A DNA stretch of 64,000 nucleotides from an uncultured Bacteroidales bacterium (GTDB taxonomy: Bacteria > Bacteroidota > Bacteroidia > Bacteroidales > Muribaculaceae): NCBI GenBank assembly GCA_947573135.1, contig CANPDU010000001.1:124001-188000 (forward strand), given 5' to 3'. A model generated the notes under the pieces. It made no database searches, was not told the origin of the DNA, and worked only from the letters and a program-made list of their open reading frames with translations. Below are positions 50,697 to 60,253 of the stretch, in pieces (position 1 is the stretch's first letter; each line of letters opens with the position of its first letter). Position numbers and translations under genes: made by a program.

Positions 50697-51881
50697 TTAA
50701 TTGTTGTTTGTGCGTGTTATCAGTTTATAGGGAATTCGTAGTCGGGATGCTATCCATGAGCCGATTGCGGCGAGTCCGTTCCAGATGTCGCAGGCGAACA
50801 CTCCGAATGCGAGCATCAGCAGGGAGTAGGAGAAATCAATCACCAGATTGTGGCTGACGAAACACCAGTAGCCGATCTGAACGGCTATCCACAGGAAGGA
50901 GAGCTGCATTATGCGTATAAGCAGTCCTTTGATGCCGCTCGAAAGGCTGACGTGAGTGATTACGATTATAAAGCACAGCACACAACCGATCAGCATGTTG
51001 GCTGCCTTTGGCAGCGATGTCATGTAGGCGCCGTCGAGTATTGTCGCGAGGGCATGGGCGTGGATCATCACGCCGGGCATAGATGATCTGACGGGGGTCG
51101 GATGGAGGTCGCCGCGCTCGTTCATGGCACCGACCAGGACAACGCGTCCGGTCAGTTCGTCTGACCGGTCGATGAGATCTGCGGGCTCAATTATGCGGAA
51201 ACGCCTCGAGTGGTATGTGATCATTTCGAGGCTTTTGCCGCGTTTGTTGAGTCTGTCGACGGCTTCAGGTGACACTTTGCCGGCGAGAGCGACGGCAAAT
51301 GACTGTATGTCGCCGGCTTCGGCGGTATGGAATACGGTCTGCATTTCGCGGATCATGCCTTTTTCGTATTTCGACGGCAGATCGGCGCCTGCAAATGTCG
51401 AAGTCGAGTCGGTGTGTGCGGCATAGAAGTATGACGCGCTTCTGACAGCGAATGAGTCGGGACGGTTGTCGAGACACTTCATGCCGAGTGGCTGTACGAG
51501 GGCGTGACAGTGCTTTATTGCGTCGAGCAGCACTTCGTCGCCGTCGCGCGGGTCGTCGAACATTGCGTCGAGCCCTATAGCGGCAGCTCCGCTGAGAGAT
51601 GCGACAGTCAGAATGTCGGCGATCTCAGCACGGTCGCTGTTGTCGATGTTGACGATGACGATATTGTCGTCGAGCCTGCTCACGGCTCGAGAGTCGGCAA
51701 CAAGATTGTAAAAATCGGGTATTGTGAAGTCGTTTCGTTCGGGAGTTGCAAACATAGCCGAGGTAGATGATGAAAAAGGCTGCATCAGAATCAGCGACAG
51801 TCCGAAAGCGAGCAACGTTATGCCTACGCCTTTTGTGAGGCGCATCGTCAGGAGTTTTTTGCGGCTGCCGGGTGCATTCAT
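50697..51881 (-). CDS. CHASE2-domain membrane protein without output domain
   Basis: First gene of the caspase operon. The 394-residue protein has one N-terminal helix (VGITLLAFGLSLILMQPF) and a periplasmic CHASE2 domain (about 40-290, with IVIVNIDNSDRAEIADIL, AAIGLDAMFDD, RVVLVGAMNERGDLHPTP and MPGVMIHAHALATIL). Three C-terminal helices end in a short basic tail. CHASE2 is an extracytoplasmic sensory domain normally fused to kinases or cyclases. Here no cytosolic output follows, so a signal would have to pass laterally or to the exported partners of the operon. Confidence 0.88.
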   Translation of the reverse strand: MNAPGSRKKLLTMRLTKGVGITLLAFGLSLILMQPFSSSTSAMFATPERNDFTIPDFYNLVADSRAVSRLDDNIVIVNIDNSDRAEIADILTVASLSGAAAIGLDAMFDDPRDGDEVLLDAIKHCHALVQPLGMKCLDNRPDSFAVRSASYFYAAHTDSTSTFAGADLPSKYEKGMIREMQTVFHTAEAGDIQSFAVALAGKVSPEAVDRLNKRGKSLEMITYHSRRFRIIEPADLIDRSDELTGRVVLVGAMNERGDLHPTPVRSSMPGVMIHAHALATILDGAYMTSLPKAANMLIGCVLCFIIVITHVSLSSGIKGLLIRIMQLSFLWIAVQIGYWCFVSHNLVIDFSYSLLMLAFGVFACDIWNGLAAIGSWIASRLRIPYKLITRTNNN

Positions 51882-51921
51882 GATTATGGCTGTGTGTGCG
51901 TAGTCGCTTATATTTGCGACA

Positions 51922-51929
51922 CAAAGGTA
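51922..51929 (-). promoter_or_regulatory. -7 box of the caspase operon
   Basis: The minus strand reads TACCTTTG, matching TAnnTTTG, 40 nt before the CHASE2 gene start. Confidence 0.55.
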
Positions 51930-52067
51930 ATGATTTTCTTTAAATTATAAAAATAAATTATTAATGAGAATCGGAGCGGTGATAGTGTCGGGAACGTACA
52001 AACCAGCGCCGGCAGGTCAATCTGAGGCCGGTCAGCAACGGCAAAAAAGTTTTTCCGCGTCAAAAAG

Positions 52068-52098
52068 TTGTCAGTTATCAAGATATTGTATAACTTTG
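52068..52098 (+). promoter_or_regulatory. Promoter of the DUF177-rpmF-fabH unit
   Basis: TTG-N20-TAACTTTG, 25 nt before the ATG at 52124. Confidence 0.65.
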
Positions 52099-52123
52099 CG
52101 GAGTTTTTCAAAGAAACGGACCA

Positions 52124-52720
52124 ATGGGAAAGTTCACTGCATATAAATTGCCGCTGAAGAGCCTTGCCAAGGGCAGTCATGAATTTGACTATGACCTGGG
52201 TAAGCAGTTTTTTGCCGACATGGAGAGCCAGGATATCCGCGACGCGGATGTAAAGGTGAGGCTGACAGTCGGTTATAACGGTGATGTCTACGATCTCACA
52301 TTCGTGTTTACGGGTGAGGTCACTGTGCTGTGCGACCGGTGTCTCGATGATCTTCATCTGCCAATCGACACGACCTATCATATCATGGTCAAGTATGGCG
52401 AGGATTTCAACGACGACTCAGACGATCTGCTCGAGATACCCGAGAGCGACAACTATCTTAATGTGGCTTACATGATGTATGACACAGTCACTCTGGCTAT
52501 TCCGATCAAGCATGTTCATCCGTTGGGCAAATGTAACCGGGCGATGAGCGCGATACTGAAGAAGCATCGCGCGCGGGCCACAGGCGAAGATGCCGATCTT
52601 GAAAACGATCTGATCGACGAAATGGACCAGATGGACGGCGGAGACGACGGAGTGTCGCAGCCGACCGATCCTCGCTGGGACGCCCTTAAGGGGCTTTCGT
52701 CGGAAGATAACGACGATTGA
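52124..52720 (+). CDS. DUF177 (YceD-like) protein
   Basis: The 198-residue protein has the YceD/DUF177 core: an N-terminal beta region, then EVTVLCDRCLDDLHLPIDTTY (the conserved CxxC-type motif), an acidic stretch, and IKHVHPLGKCN near the end. YceD-type proteins precede rpmF in most bacteria and are linked to 23S rRNA processing and ribosome assembly. The C terminus is unusually acidic (repeated Asp/Glu/Met). L32 follows after 89 bp. Confidence 0.92.
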   Translation: MGKFTAYKLPLKSLAKGSHEFDYDLGKQFFADMESQDIRDADVKVRLTVGYNGDVYDLTFVFTGEVTVLCDRCLDDLHLPIDTTYHIMVKYGEDFNDDSDDLLEIPESDNYLNVAYMMYDTVTLAIPIKHVHPLGKCNRAMSAILKKHRARATGEDADLENDLIDEMDQMDGGDDGVSQPTDPRWDALKGLSSEDNDD

Positions 52721-52809
52721 CAGGCAGTAATGACTCCTCCCGGGCGACCGTCCGCACCGTCAGAGGTCACGCTTATAAGAAACAATAAAAATAGAAAACT
52801 AAAATAACA

Positions 52810-52995
52810 ATGGCACATCCTAAACGCAAACAGTCAAAGACCCGTACAGCAAAACGTAGAACTCACGACAAGGCAGTAGCTCCCACGCTGGCCCTCTGCC
52901 CTAACTGCGGCGCATGGCATATCTATCACACAGTGTGCGGCGAATGCGGTTACTACCGCGGACATATCGCAATCCAAAAGGACGCTGCTGTCTAA
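52810..52995 (+). CDS. rpmF: 50S ribosomal protein L32
   Basis: The 61-residue basic protein starts with the invariant MAHPKRKQSKTRTAKRR and carries CPNCGAWH and CGECGYY, the two CxxC pairs of the zinc-ribbon form. It is a structural protein of the large subunit near the peptidyl transferase centre. The zinc-binding form implies normal zinc supply; no paralogue is seen here. Confidence 0.97.
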   Translation: MAHPKRKQSKTRTAKRRTHDKAVAPTLALCPNCGAWHIYHTVCGECGYYRGHIAIQKDAAV

Positions 52996-53073
52996 CGCAC
53001 TGCCTTTAAGGAGTTGATGCCGGTCGTAAGGCTAATGGCACAGCCAAGCAAACGCTTCTCTTAACCGCGCAGA

Positions 53074-53099
53074 CTCCGCTTGTCGCAGACAAAGCGGAG
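53074..53099 (+). promoter_or_regulatory. Hairpin between rpmF and fabH
   Basis: CTCCGCTT and AAGCGGAG pair in the 159-bp gap. It could be an attenuator that sets fabH expression, or a partial terminator; the T tract is weak. Confidence 0.45.
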
Positions 53100-53154
53100 C
53101 CACGGTCGAGAGAGCATTTTTCGTATCATTAAACAGACAAGCACATAATAATTT

Positions 53155-54141
53155 ATGCTTAATGCACGCATTTCGGGAATAGCATCTTATCTACCCGACG
53201 ACATACTCGACAACGAGATGCTTTCGAAGATGGTCGACACAAACGACGAATGGATCATGTCGCGTGTCGGCATCAAGCAGCGCCATATACTCAACATGGA
53301 CGGCGAAGGATCGTCGTATATGGGCATCAAGGCCGTCGAACGCCTTCTGGCGTCGACAGGCGACAAACCTGAAGATATCGAACTTATTATCTGCGCGACA
53401 TCCAATCCGGATTACCGTTTCCCGTCGACGGCCTCGGTGATCGCCTACGGAAGCAAGCTCGTCAATGCCTACGGCTATGACATTCAGGCTGCCTGCGCCG
53501 GATTTATCGTGGCAATGCAGGACGCGACGGCTTATATACGTTCGGGCATGTACAAGAAGATTTTGGTTGTCACCACTGAAAAAATGTCGTCGATGGTCAA
53601 TTATAACGACCGTGCCACCTGTCCGCTTTTCGGGGACGGTGCCGCCGCCGTGCTTGTCGAGCCCACGACCGAAGAAGGCGTAGGCGTGATCGATGCAGTG
53701 CTTCATGTCGACGGCGTCGGCCGTGACCATCTGCTGATGAAAGCCGGCGGATCTGTCAAGCCGACGACTCACGAGACAGTCGACGCGGGCGAGAATTTCC
53801 TCTATCAGGAAGGCCGTCAGGTCTACAAACACGCCGTGACCGACATGCTCACTTCGACTCTCGAAGTGATGAAGCGCAATAACCTGACAGTCGATGACAT
53901 CAGCTACCTGATCCCTCATCAGGCCAATCTCCGCATAATCGAGGCCGTGGCCGACCGCGCGGGTGTGCCTGCCGACAAGGTGCTTGTCAACATCGAGCAT
54001 ACCGGCAATACTTCGGCCGCTTCGATACCCATCTGTCTCGACGAGTACCGCAACAAGCTGAAGAAAGGCGACAAACTTGTGCTCACGGCATTCGGCGCCG
54101 GTTTCACCTGGGGCGCGATGTATCTCGTCTGGGGTCTTTAA
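53155..54141 (+). CDS. fabH: Beta-ketoacyl-ACP synthase III
   Basis: FabH condenses acetyl-CoA with malonyl-ACP to start fatty acid synthesis. The 328-residue thiolase-fold protein shows the catalytic Cys (C114) in QAACAGF, the second triad member in LIPHQANLRI, and Asn in IEHTGNTSAA, with GDGAAAVLVEP mid-protein. All are canonical. plsX is absent from the rpmF-fabH gap, as seems common in Bacteroidetes. Confidence 0.96.
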   Translation: MLNARISGIASYLPDDILDNEMLSKMVDTNDEWIMSRVGIKQRHILNMDGEGSSYMGIKAVERLLASTGDKPEDIELIICATSNPDYRFPSTASVIAYGSKLVNAYGYDIQAACAGFIVAMQDATAYIRSGMYKKILVVTTEKMSSMVNYNDRATCPLFGDGAAAVLVEPTTEEGVGVIDAVLHVDGVGRDHLLMKAGGSVKPTTHETVDAGENFLYQEGRQVYKHAVTDMLTSTLEVMKRNNLTVDDISYLIPHQANLRIIEAVADRAGVPADKVLVNIEHTGNTSAASIPICLDEYRNKLKKGDKLVLTAFGAGFTWGAMYLVWGL

Positions 54142-54169
54142 ACCGGTTCCGCGCTATAAAATTTACAGG

Positions 54170-54194
54170 AATAGCATCTTTTGAGGTGCTATTT
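54170..54194 (+). terminator. Terminator between fabH and era
   Basis: AATAGCA and TGCTATT pair with partial inner pairing, followed by TTTGTTT. It lies 29 bp after the fabH stop. Confidence 0.7.
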
Positions 54195-54229
54195 TTGTTT
54201 ATATGTAGATAACAAAAACAATTACAGAT

Positions 54230-55120
54230 ATGACTAACGGACATAAATCGGGTTTTGTAAATATAGTAGGCAACCCCAACGTCGGCAAATCGACTCTGAT
54301 GAACGATCTTGTCGGCGAGCGCATCAGCATAATCACATCCAAGGCTCAGACCACGCGCCACCGCATCATGGGCATCGTCAACACGCCCGAATATCAGATC
54401 GTGTTCTCCGACACGCCCGGTGTGCTGCAGCCCAAGTACAAGCTGCAGGAGAGTATGCTCGGCTTCAGCGAAGGCGCTCTGACCGACGCCGACATACTGC
54501 TTTATGTCACTGATGTCGTCGAGGATCCGACAAAAAATGCCGAATTTCTTGCGCGTGTCGCCAAAGAGACTATCCCCGTACTGCTGGTGATCAACAAGAT
54601 CGACCTGCTCAAGGGCAATGACGAGCTCGAAAAGATCGTCGCCCGCTGGAAAGAGCTTCTGCCCAATGCCGAGGTGTTTCCGACGTCGGCGCTCGAGCAT
54701 TTCAATGTCGACGGTCTGATGCGCCGCATCGTCGAGCTGCTGCCCGAAGCCGAGCCTTACTTCGGCAAGGACGCCCTGACCGACAAGCCGGCGCGGTTCT
54801 TCGTCACCGAGATCATCCGCGAGAAGATATTGCTCAACTATGACAAGGAGGTGCCTTACAGCACCGAGGTCGTCGTCGAGAAATTTGAAGAAAAAGAGAA
54901 GTCGATCCATATTATGGCCGTCATCTATGTCGAGCGCGACAGTCAGAAGGGTATTCTGATCGGCCGCGGGGGCGCGCGACTCAAGAAGGTCGGCACAGAG
55001 GCCCGCAAGGATATCGAGACCTTCTTCGGCAAGAGTGTCTATCTCGAGCTCTTTGTCAAAGTCGAGCCTGACTGGCGCAATCGCGAGAACAAACTGCGTG
55101 CGTTTGGCTATATCGAATAA
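54230..55120 (+). CDS. era: GTPase Era
   Basis: Era binds the 3' end of 16S rRNA during 30S maturation and couples it to the cell cycle. The 296-residue protein has G1 ([14 protein letters not shown]), G3 (SDTPGV), G4 (NKID) and a C-terminal KH domain with GRGGARLKKVGTEARKDIE. Length and motifs are standard. It is followed after 36 bp by the related GTPase Der. Confidence 0.97.
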   Translation: MTNGHKSGFVNIVGNPNVGKSTLMNDLVGERISIITSKAQTTRHRIMGIVNTPEYQIVFSDTPGVLQPKYKLQESMLGFSEGALTDADILLYVTDVVEDPTKNAEFLARVAKETIPVLLVINKIDLLKGNDELEKIVARWKELLPNAEVFPTSALEHFNVDGLMRRIVELLPEAEPYFGKDALTDKPARFFVTEIIREKILLNYDKEVPYSTEVVVEKFEEKEKSIHIMAVIYVERDSQKGILIGRGGARLKKVGTEARKDIETFFGKSVYLELFVKVEPDWRNRENKLRAFGYIE

Positions 55121-55156
55121 TTAAGTTAAATTTGCAAATAAATTTGTGAATAAAAT

Positions 55157-56473
55157 ATGAGCCAGCTCGTAGCAATTGTAGGCCGTCCGAATGTCGGCAA
55201 ATCAACCCTTTTCAACCGTCTGACGCGTTCGCGTACCGCGATTGTCGATCCGACGGCCGGCACGACGCGCGACCGCCAGTACGGCAAGGTCGACTGGAAC
55301 GGCCGCGACTTCTCGATCGTCGACACCGGCGGCTGGGTCGTGAACTCCGAGGATGTTTTCGAAGGTGAGATCAACAAGCAGGTCGAGCTTGCCATCGAGC
55401 AGGCTGATGTGATCCTCTTTGTGGTCGACGCCATGAACGGCGTTACGGACCTTGACGATCATGTTGCACGCATATTGCGCCGCTCGCGCAAACCTGTCAT
55501 ACTTGTCGCCAACAAGGTCGATTCGAATGACTGGCTATATAATGTGCCCGAATTTTATGCGCTCGGACTTGGCGAGCCGTATCCGGTGTCGGCTGTCAGC
55601 GGCTACGGCACGGGCGATCTGCTCGATGAGGTCGTGAAAGATCTCCCTGAGTCTGACGGATATGAAGAGGCGCTCGAGGAGATACCTAAATTCGCGATTG
55701 TAGGTCGTCCTAACGCCGGCAAATCATCGCTGATCAACGCCTTTATCGGCGAAGACCGCCATATCGTCACCGATATCGCGGGTACGACACGCGACTCGAT
55801 CTATACGCGTTACGATAAGTTCGGTTTCGATTTCTATCTTGTCGACACCGCCGGCATACGCAAGAAGAACAAGGTCAGCGAAGACATCGAATATTATTCG
55901 GTGATCCGCTCTATCCGCGCCATCGAGGCCTCGGATGTGTGTATTCTTGTGATCGATGCCACACGCGGCATCGAAGCTCAGGATGTCAGCATTTTCTCGC
56001 TCATTCAGCGCAATAAGAAAGGACTCGTGGTCGTGGTCAACAAGTGGGACATAGCTGAAGACAAGTCGCAGGCTGCGATCAAACATTTTGAAGAGGCTAT
56101 ACGCGCGCGTTTTGCGCCCTTCGTCGATTTTCCGATCATATTTTCGTCGGCTCTGACAAAGCAGCGTATATATAAGGTAGTGGAGACTGCGGTTCATGTC
56201 TATGAAAACCGCAGGCGTGTCGTCCCTACCTCTCAGCTCAACACCGTTCTTCAGGAAGACATAGCTGCTTATCCGCCGCCAAGCAACAAGGGTAAGTATG
56301 TGAAGATAAAATATATCACGATGCTCAAGGGCGCTCAGGTGCCGACGTTTATCTTCTTCTGCAATCTGCCTCAGTGGGTCAAGGAACCATACCGGCGATA
56401 TCTCGAGAACAAGATACGCGAGCACTGGGACTTCAACGGCACCCCCGTCAACGTCTTCATGCGGGATAAATAA
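55157..56473 (+). CDS. der: GTPase Der (EngA)
   Basis: Der has two tandem G domains and a KH-like domain and is needed for 50S assembly. In the 438-residue protein, domain 1 has [19 protein letters not shown] and NKVD, and domain 2 has [19 protein letters not shown] and NKWD. The C-terminal part has INTV-type KH strands and [10 protein letters not shown]. Intact and typical. Confidence 0.97.
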   Translation: MSQLVAIVGRPNVGKSTLFNRLTRSRTAIVDPTAGTTRDRQYGKVDWNGRDFSIVDTGGWVVNSEDVFEGEINKQVELAIEQADVILFVVDAMNGVTDLDDHVARILRRSRKPVILVANKVDSNDWLYNVPEFYALGLGEPYPVSAVSGYGTGDLLDEVVKDLPESDGYEEALEEIPKFAIVGRPNAGKSSLINAFIGEDRHIVTDIAGTTRDSIYTRYDKFGFDFYLVDTAGIRKKNKVSEDIEYYSVIRSIRAIEASDVCILVIDATRGIEAQDVSIFSLIQRNKKGLVVVVNKWDIAEDKSQAAIKHFEEAIRARFAPFVDFPIIFSSALTKQRIYKVVETAVHVYENRRRVVPTSQLNTVLQEDIAAYPPPSNKGKYVKIKYITMLKGAQVPTFIFFCNLPQWVKEPYRRYLENKIREHWDFNGTPVNVFMRDK

Positions 56474-56517
56474 GCCAGTCAATGGCGCACAATTTTCCGG
56501 TCTAATACATCGCAAAG

Positions 56518-56835
56518 CTATGCCTATGTAATATCGCGCAAAGGCGCAAAGAGCGCAAAGTGAAATTATTGCTATTGGAATTTTGAATCAGGAAAAGTCA
56601 CAGGACACTAACAAAATGAATCTTTGTGACCTCAGCGACTTTGCGTGAAACACGCCTGCGTCTTCGCGTGTTTTTCTCCTATGCCTATGTAATATCGCGC
56701 AAAGGCGCAAAGAGGGCAAAGTGAAATTATTGCTATTGGGATTTTTAATCAGGAAAAGTCACAGGACACTAACAAAATGAATCTTTGCGACCTCTGCGAC
56801 TTTGCGTGAAACAGACCTGCGTCTTCGCGTGTAAC
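56518..56835. repeat. Two tandem copies of a repeat with 161-bp period
   Basis: CTATGCCTATGTAATATCGCGC starts at 56518 and again at 56679; about 154 bp of each copy is nearly identical. Each copy begins with CGCAAAG-rich runs and ends with CTTTGCG-rich runs, so it can fold on itself as a REP/MITE-like element. A shorter relative lies at 40325. The 600-bp gap between der and susC otherwise holds no gene. Confidence 0.85.
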
Positions 56836-56998
56836 AAACCTGCGTCTTTGTGCGGTTTTTTTGTGCGAGACAGCCGTCTTTTTAAATTTTTTGCCCGGGA
56901 TTGTTGCCAAAATGTAAATTTTTAGTCGCACAGGTGTTAATTACGATTGGGTAAACATTTATTAACACTTGCATATGCCGATTTCACGAAAAAATCTT

Positions 56999-57006
56999 TA
57001 ATTTTG
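56999..57006 (+). promoter_or_regulatory. -7 box of the SusC/SusD locus
   Basis: TAATTTTG matches TAnnTTTG, 70 nt before the susC-like ATG. No -33 element at the usual spacing was found, so activation by an outside regulator is possible. Confidence 0.5.
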
Positions 57007-57076
57007 CCAAACGATATCAAAAAAAATCATCTAAAATCCAATCCAAATCACAATAAAACCAATCATTTTTAATTCC

Positions 57077-60000
57077 ATGAGAATGAAACTTGCAAAAACT
57101 TTGAGGCTATTTGCTATTTTGCTCTCTGCTCTGATCGCTTTCGATTCTGTCGCTCAGTCGTCAGTATCGGGTACAGTCAGAGACGCTTATGGCGAAACAA
57201 TTCCCGGTGCAAGCGTGCGCGTGAAAGGTCATGACAATTACGCCGCGGTTACCGACATCGACGGTAACTTCTTGCTGAAAGTTCCTAACTTAAATTCGAC
57301 GATTGAAGTCAGCTACGTTGGCTACAAGGCTCAGGAGGTGGCGCTGAAAGGCCGCACGATGGTCGAGGTGACCCTTCTGGAAGACTCGCAGATGCTCGAA
57401 GAGGTCGTGGCTATCGGTTACGGCACCGCCAAGAAGGTGTCACTGACCGGTTCTGTGTCAGCGATCACATCCAAAGAGCTCAACTCTGCTCCGCTCACCA
57501 ATCCGTCGAACTTGCTTACCGGTAAGATCGCCGGTCTTACTGCCGTTCAGTCGACAGGCCGACCGGGTTCCGACGGATCTTCGATCCATGTGCGCGGTCT
57601 TAACGACTTCGCCGGCAGCGGTCCTCTCTGCATCGTCGACGGTGTGCCCGCAAACATGGATAATGTCAACCCTAACGATATCGAAAGCGTGTCAGTCCTC
57701 AAGGACGCCGCCGCAGCTATCTACGGTGTGCAGGGTGCCAACGGCGTTATTCTCGTCACCACCAAGCGCGGTAGCGAAAGCAAGGCCAAGATCAGTTATT
57801 CAGGCGTTATGTCGCTCGTTCACAACACTGCGATGCCCGAGCTGATGAACGCCAGCGAATATATGTACTGGCATAACCGCGCCAGCGAGATGGACGGTTA
57901 CACTCCGCGTTACACCGCCGACATCCAGCAGCAGGTGTTTGAGAACGCTCCCGGCACTGTCTACGGCGAAACCGACTGGCAGAAACAGCTCTGGCGCACG
58001 GCTCTCACCCAGCGTCACACTATCAGCGCCACAGGCGGTACGAAAAATGCCAAATATTTCGTCAGCCTCGGTATCCTCGACCAGGAAGGTACGATGAAGA
58101 AGACCGACTTCCGTCGCTACAATCTGCGCACAAACCTTGATGTTACCGTTGCCAAGGGTCTCACTTTCTCGGCTCAGGTTTCAGGTTACAAGGCCGAACG
58201 TTATAACGCAGGTTTCGATCTCGGCAACACTTACGCGTGGAACCCCGCTTTCGAGGCTACTCACGCTCTTCCTATCTTCAAGTCTACTTACAATGGTTTG
58301 CCTCTCGCGCAGACTTCGGGCGGCGACGGCCATTTCAACCCCGGAGCATCAATCGAGAATTCCGGATGGCAGCGTAACTACGACAATCAGGTTATGACCA
58401 ACATGAAGCTCGAGTATGACTTTGCTGAACTCGTGCCTATTCTCAAAGGTCTTAAGATCAGCGTATGGGGTAACTACTACTATGGTCAGACCAAGATCCG
58501 CAACTTTATGAACTCTTACGAGCAGATGGTTGTCAACAACACCGCTCCCGGCGAACCCGTGCTTATGCGTAAGCCCGGTACTACCGAAGGCGGCAGCTTC
58601 ACCAAATTCATGCAGGCAAGCGACGGATGGATCTTCCGTCCGCAGATCGACTATAGCAACACGTTCGGCAAGCACAGCGTAACGGCTCTCTATGTATATG
58701 AGGCGCAGAAAAACAGCAGCGACTCGATGCAGGCTACAGCCAATCAGTTTGCTGCTACCGATCCTATCGATATAAGCCTCGGCGTCTATTTCCCCAATAG
58801 CCTTGTAGGTGGCCATAGTTATACTTCAATTGTTTCTCACATCGGACGTCTCAGCTATGATTTTGATCAGAAATATCTCGTCGATTTCTCATTCCGTTAC
58901 GACGGTTCCTACAAGTTCGCTCCCGAAAACCGCTGGGGTTTCTTCCCCTCGGTGTCTGCAGGTTGGATACTCAGCTCTGAGTCTTTCATCAAAGACAATC
59001 TGCCCTGGCTCGACTTCCTGAAACTCCGCGCAAGCTGGGGTAAGTCAGGTAAGGACAATATCACTCCCTATCTTTTCAATGCCACTTTCCACACCGCCCC
59101 CAACAGCATCGTTTTCGGCGATACTGTCTACAAAAACTATTACACCAACACTTATCTGCAGCGTAATCTCAAGTGGAGCGTTACCGAGACTTATAACGTC
59201 GGTCTTGACTTCGACATCCTTGACCGTAAGTTCGGTGCCGAAATCGACGTCTTCTATCAGTACACCAGCAACCTCCTCGAAGGCGTTGCCGGTGACTATG
59301 CTCCCTCGCTCGGCGGTACCCATCCCAAGCAGGCCAACACTGGCGCAATGGACAACCGAGGCTTCGACTTCACCCTCAAACATCAGCTCTCTGTCGGACG
59401 TGATTTCAGCTATCGTCTGCGCGGAACGTTCGGATTTGCACGCAACAAAGTACTGAACCGCATCCTGACTCCGAGCTATCCGACTTCACTCCAGCCCCGC
59501 ATCGGCGAGTCGCTCGGTGTGCGCTACGGTCTTAAGTCTGCCGGTCTCTATCAGACTCAGGAGCAGCTTGACAACGCACCCCGTCTCGACGGCACATCAT
59601 GGCACGCAAGCTCTCAGGGTCCGCGTCTCGGTGATATCCGCTATGTCGATATCAACGGCGACGGCCGCATCAACTTCGTCGACAACAACAACGAAGTGCT
59701 CGATATGGTCCGCATCGGTTACGGCACGCTCCCCGAGATCACATTCTCGCTTAACGCCGACTTCAACTACAAGGACTTCTACCTCAACATGCTCTGGCAG
59801 GGCGTTACCCACTGCGACTATATGCTCGGCGGTAATGACCAGTATCAGTGGGTTGTCGGCACAATGCTCAATACCGCATTCGACCAGAACGGCAACGGTG
59901 TGAAATATATCGCCGAAAACAGCTGGACTCCCGAACATACAGATGCAAAATATCCGCGTCTGACAACATCTTCCGGCGGTAACAACATTCTTATCTCCGA

Positions 60001-60235
60001 CTTCTGGATGGTCAACGGCGAGTATCTCCGTCTCAAGAACCTCACTTTCGGTTACAATGTGCCCTCGAAGGTTCTCAGCCGTACTCCTTTCACCGGTGTC
60101 AATGTTTACGTTTCAGGTACAAACGTTCTGACATTCAGCCACTGCAAGTATGTCGATCCCGAAACTCCGTCTGCTACATTCAACCTTTACCCGCAGCAGG
60201 CAACATGGAGTCTTGGTCTTAACGTATCATTCTAA
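57077..60235 (+). CDS. SusC/RagA-family TonB-dependent glycan transporter
   Basis: The 1052-residue outer membrane protein has a signal peptide (AILLSALIAFDSVAQ), a carboxypeptidase-regulatory-like domain (about 30-110, SGTVRDAYGETIPGASVRVKG), a TonB-dependent plug starting near LEEVVAIGYGT, and a long beta barrel ending in an aromatic strand (WSLGLNVSF). It imports a glycan or peptide with the SusD-like partner. No STN domain for anti-sigma signalling is present, so regulation by an ECF pair is not indicated. Confidence 0.96.
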   Translation: MRMKLAKTLRLFAILLSALIAFDSVAQSSVSGTVRDAYGETIPGASVRVKGHDNYAAVTDIDGNFLLKVPNLNSTIEVSYVGYKAQEVALKGRTMVEVTLLEDSQMLEEVVAIGYGTAKKVSLTGSVSAITSKELNSAPLTNPSNLLTGKIAGLTAVQSTGRPGSDGSSIHVRGLNDFAGSGPLCIVDGVPANMDNVNPNDIESVSVLKDAAAAIYGVQGANGVILVTTKRGSESKAKISYSGVMSLVHNTAMPELMNASEYMYWHNRASEMDGYTPRYTADIQQQVFENAPGTVYGETDWQKQLWRTALTQRHTISATGGTKNAKYFVSLGILDQEGTMKKTDFRRYNLRTNLDVTVAKGLTFSAQVSGYKAERYNAGFDLGNTYAWNPAFEATHALPIFKSTYNGLPLAQTSGGDGHFNPGASIENSGWQRNYDNQVMTNMKLEYDFAELVPILKGLKISVWGNYYYGQTKIRNFMNSYEQMVVNNTAPGEPVLMRKPGTTEGGSFTKFMQASDGWIFRPQIDYSNTFGKHSVTALYVYEAQKNSSDSMQATANQFAATDPIDISLGVYFPNSLVGGHSYTSIVSHIGRLSYDFDQKYLVDFSFRYDGSYKFAPENRWGFFPSVSAGWILSSESFIKDNLPWLDFLKLRASWGKSGKDNITPYLFNATFHTAPNSIVFGDTVYKNYYTNTYLQRNLKWSVTETYNVGLDFDILDRKFGAEIDVFYQYTSNLLEGVAGDYAPSLGGTHPKQANTGAMDNRGFDFTLKHQLSVGRDFSYRLRGTFGFARNKVLNRILTPSYPTSLQPRIGESLGVRYGLKSAGLYQTQEQLDNAPRLDGTSWHASSQGPRLGDIRYVDINGDGRINFVDNNNEVLDMVRIGYGTLPEITFSLNADFNYKDFYLNMLWQGVTHCDYMLGGNDQYQWVVGTMLNTAFDQNGNGVKYIAENSWTPEHTDAKYPRLTTSSGGNNILISDFWMVNGEYLRLKNLTFGYNVPSKVLSRTPFTGVNVYVSGTNVLTFSHCKYVDPETPSATFNLYPQQATWSLGLNVSF

Positions 60236-60253
60236 CAAAAGAATTTTATCAAC

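Noticed and set aside
53191-54000. 269-residue minus-strand ORF opposite fabH
   Set aside because: Shadow of fabH, with composition typical of the antisense frame.
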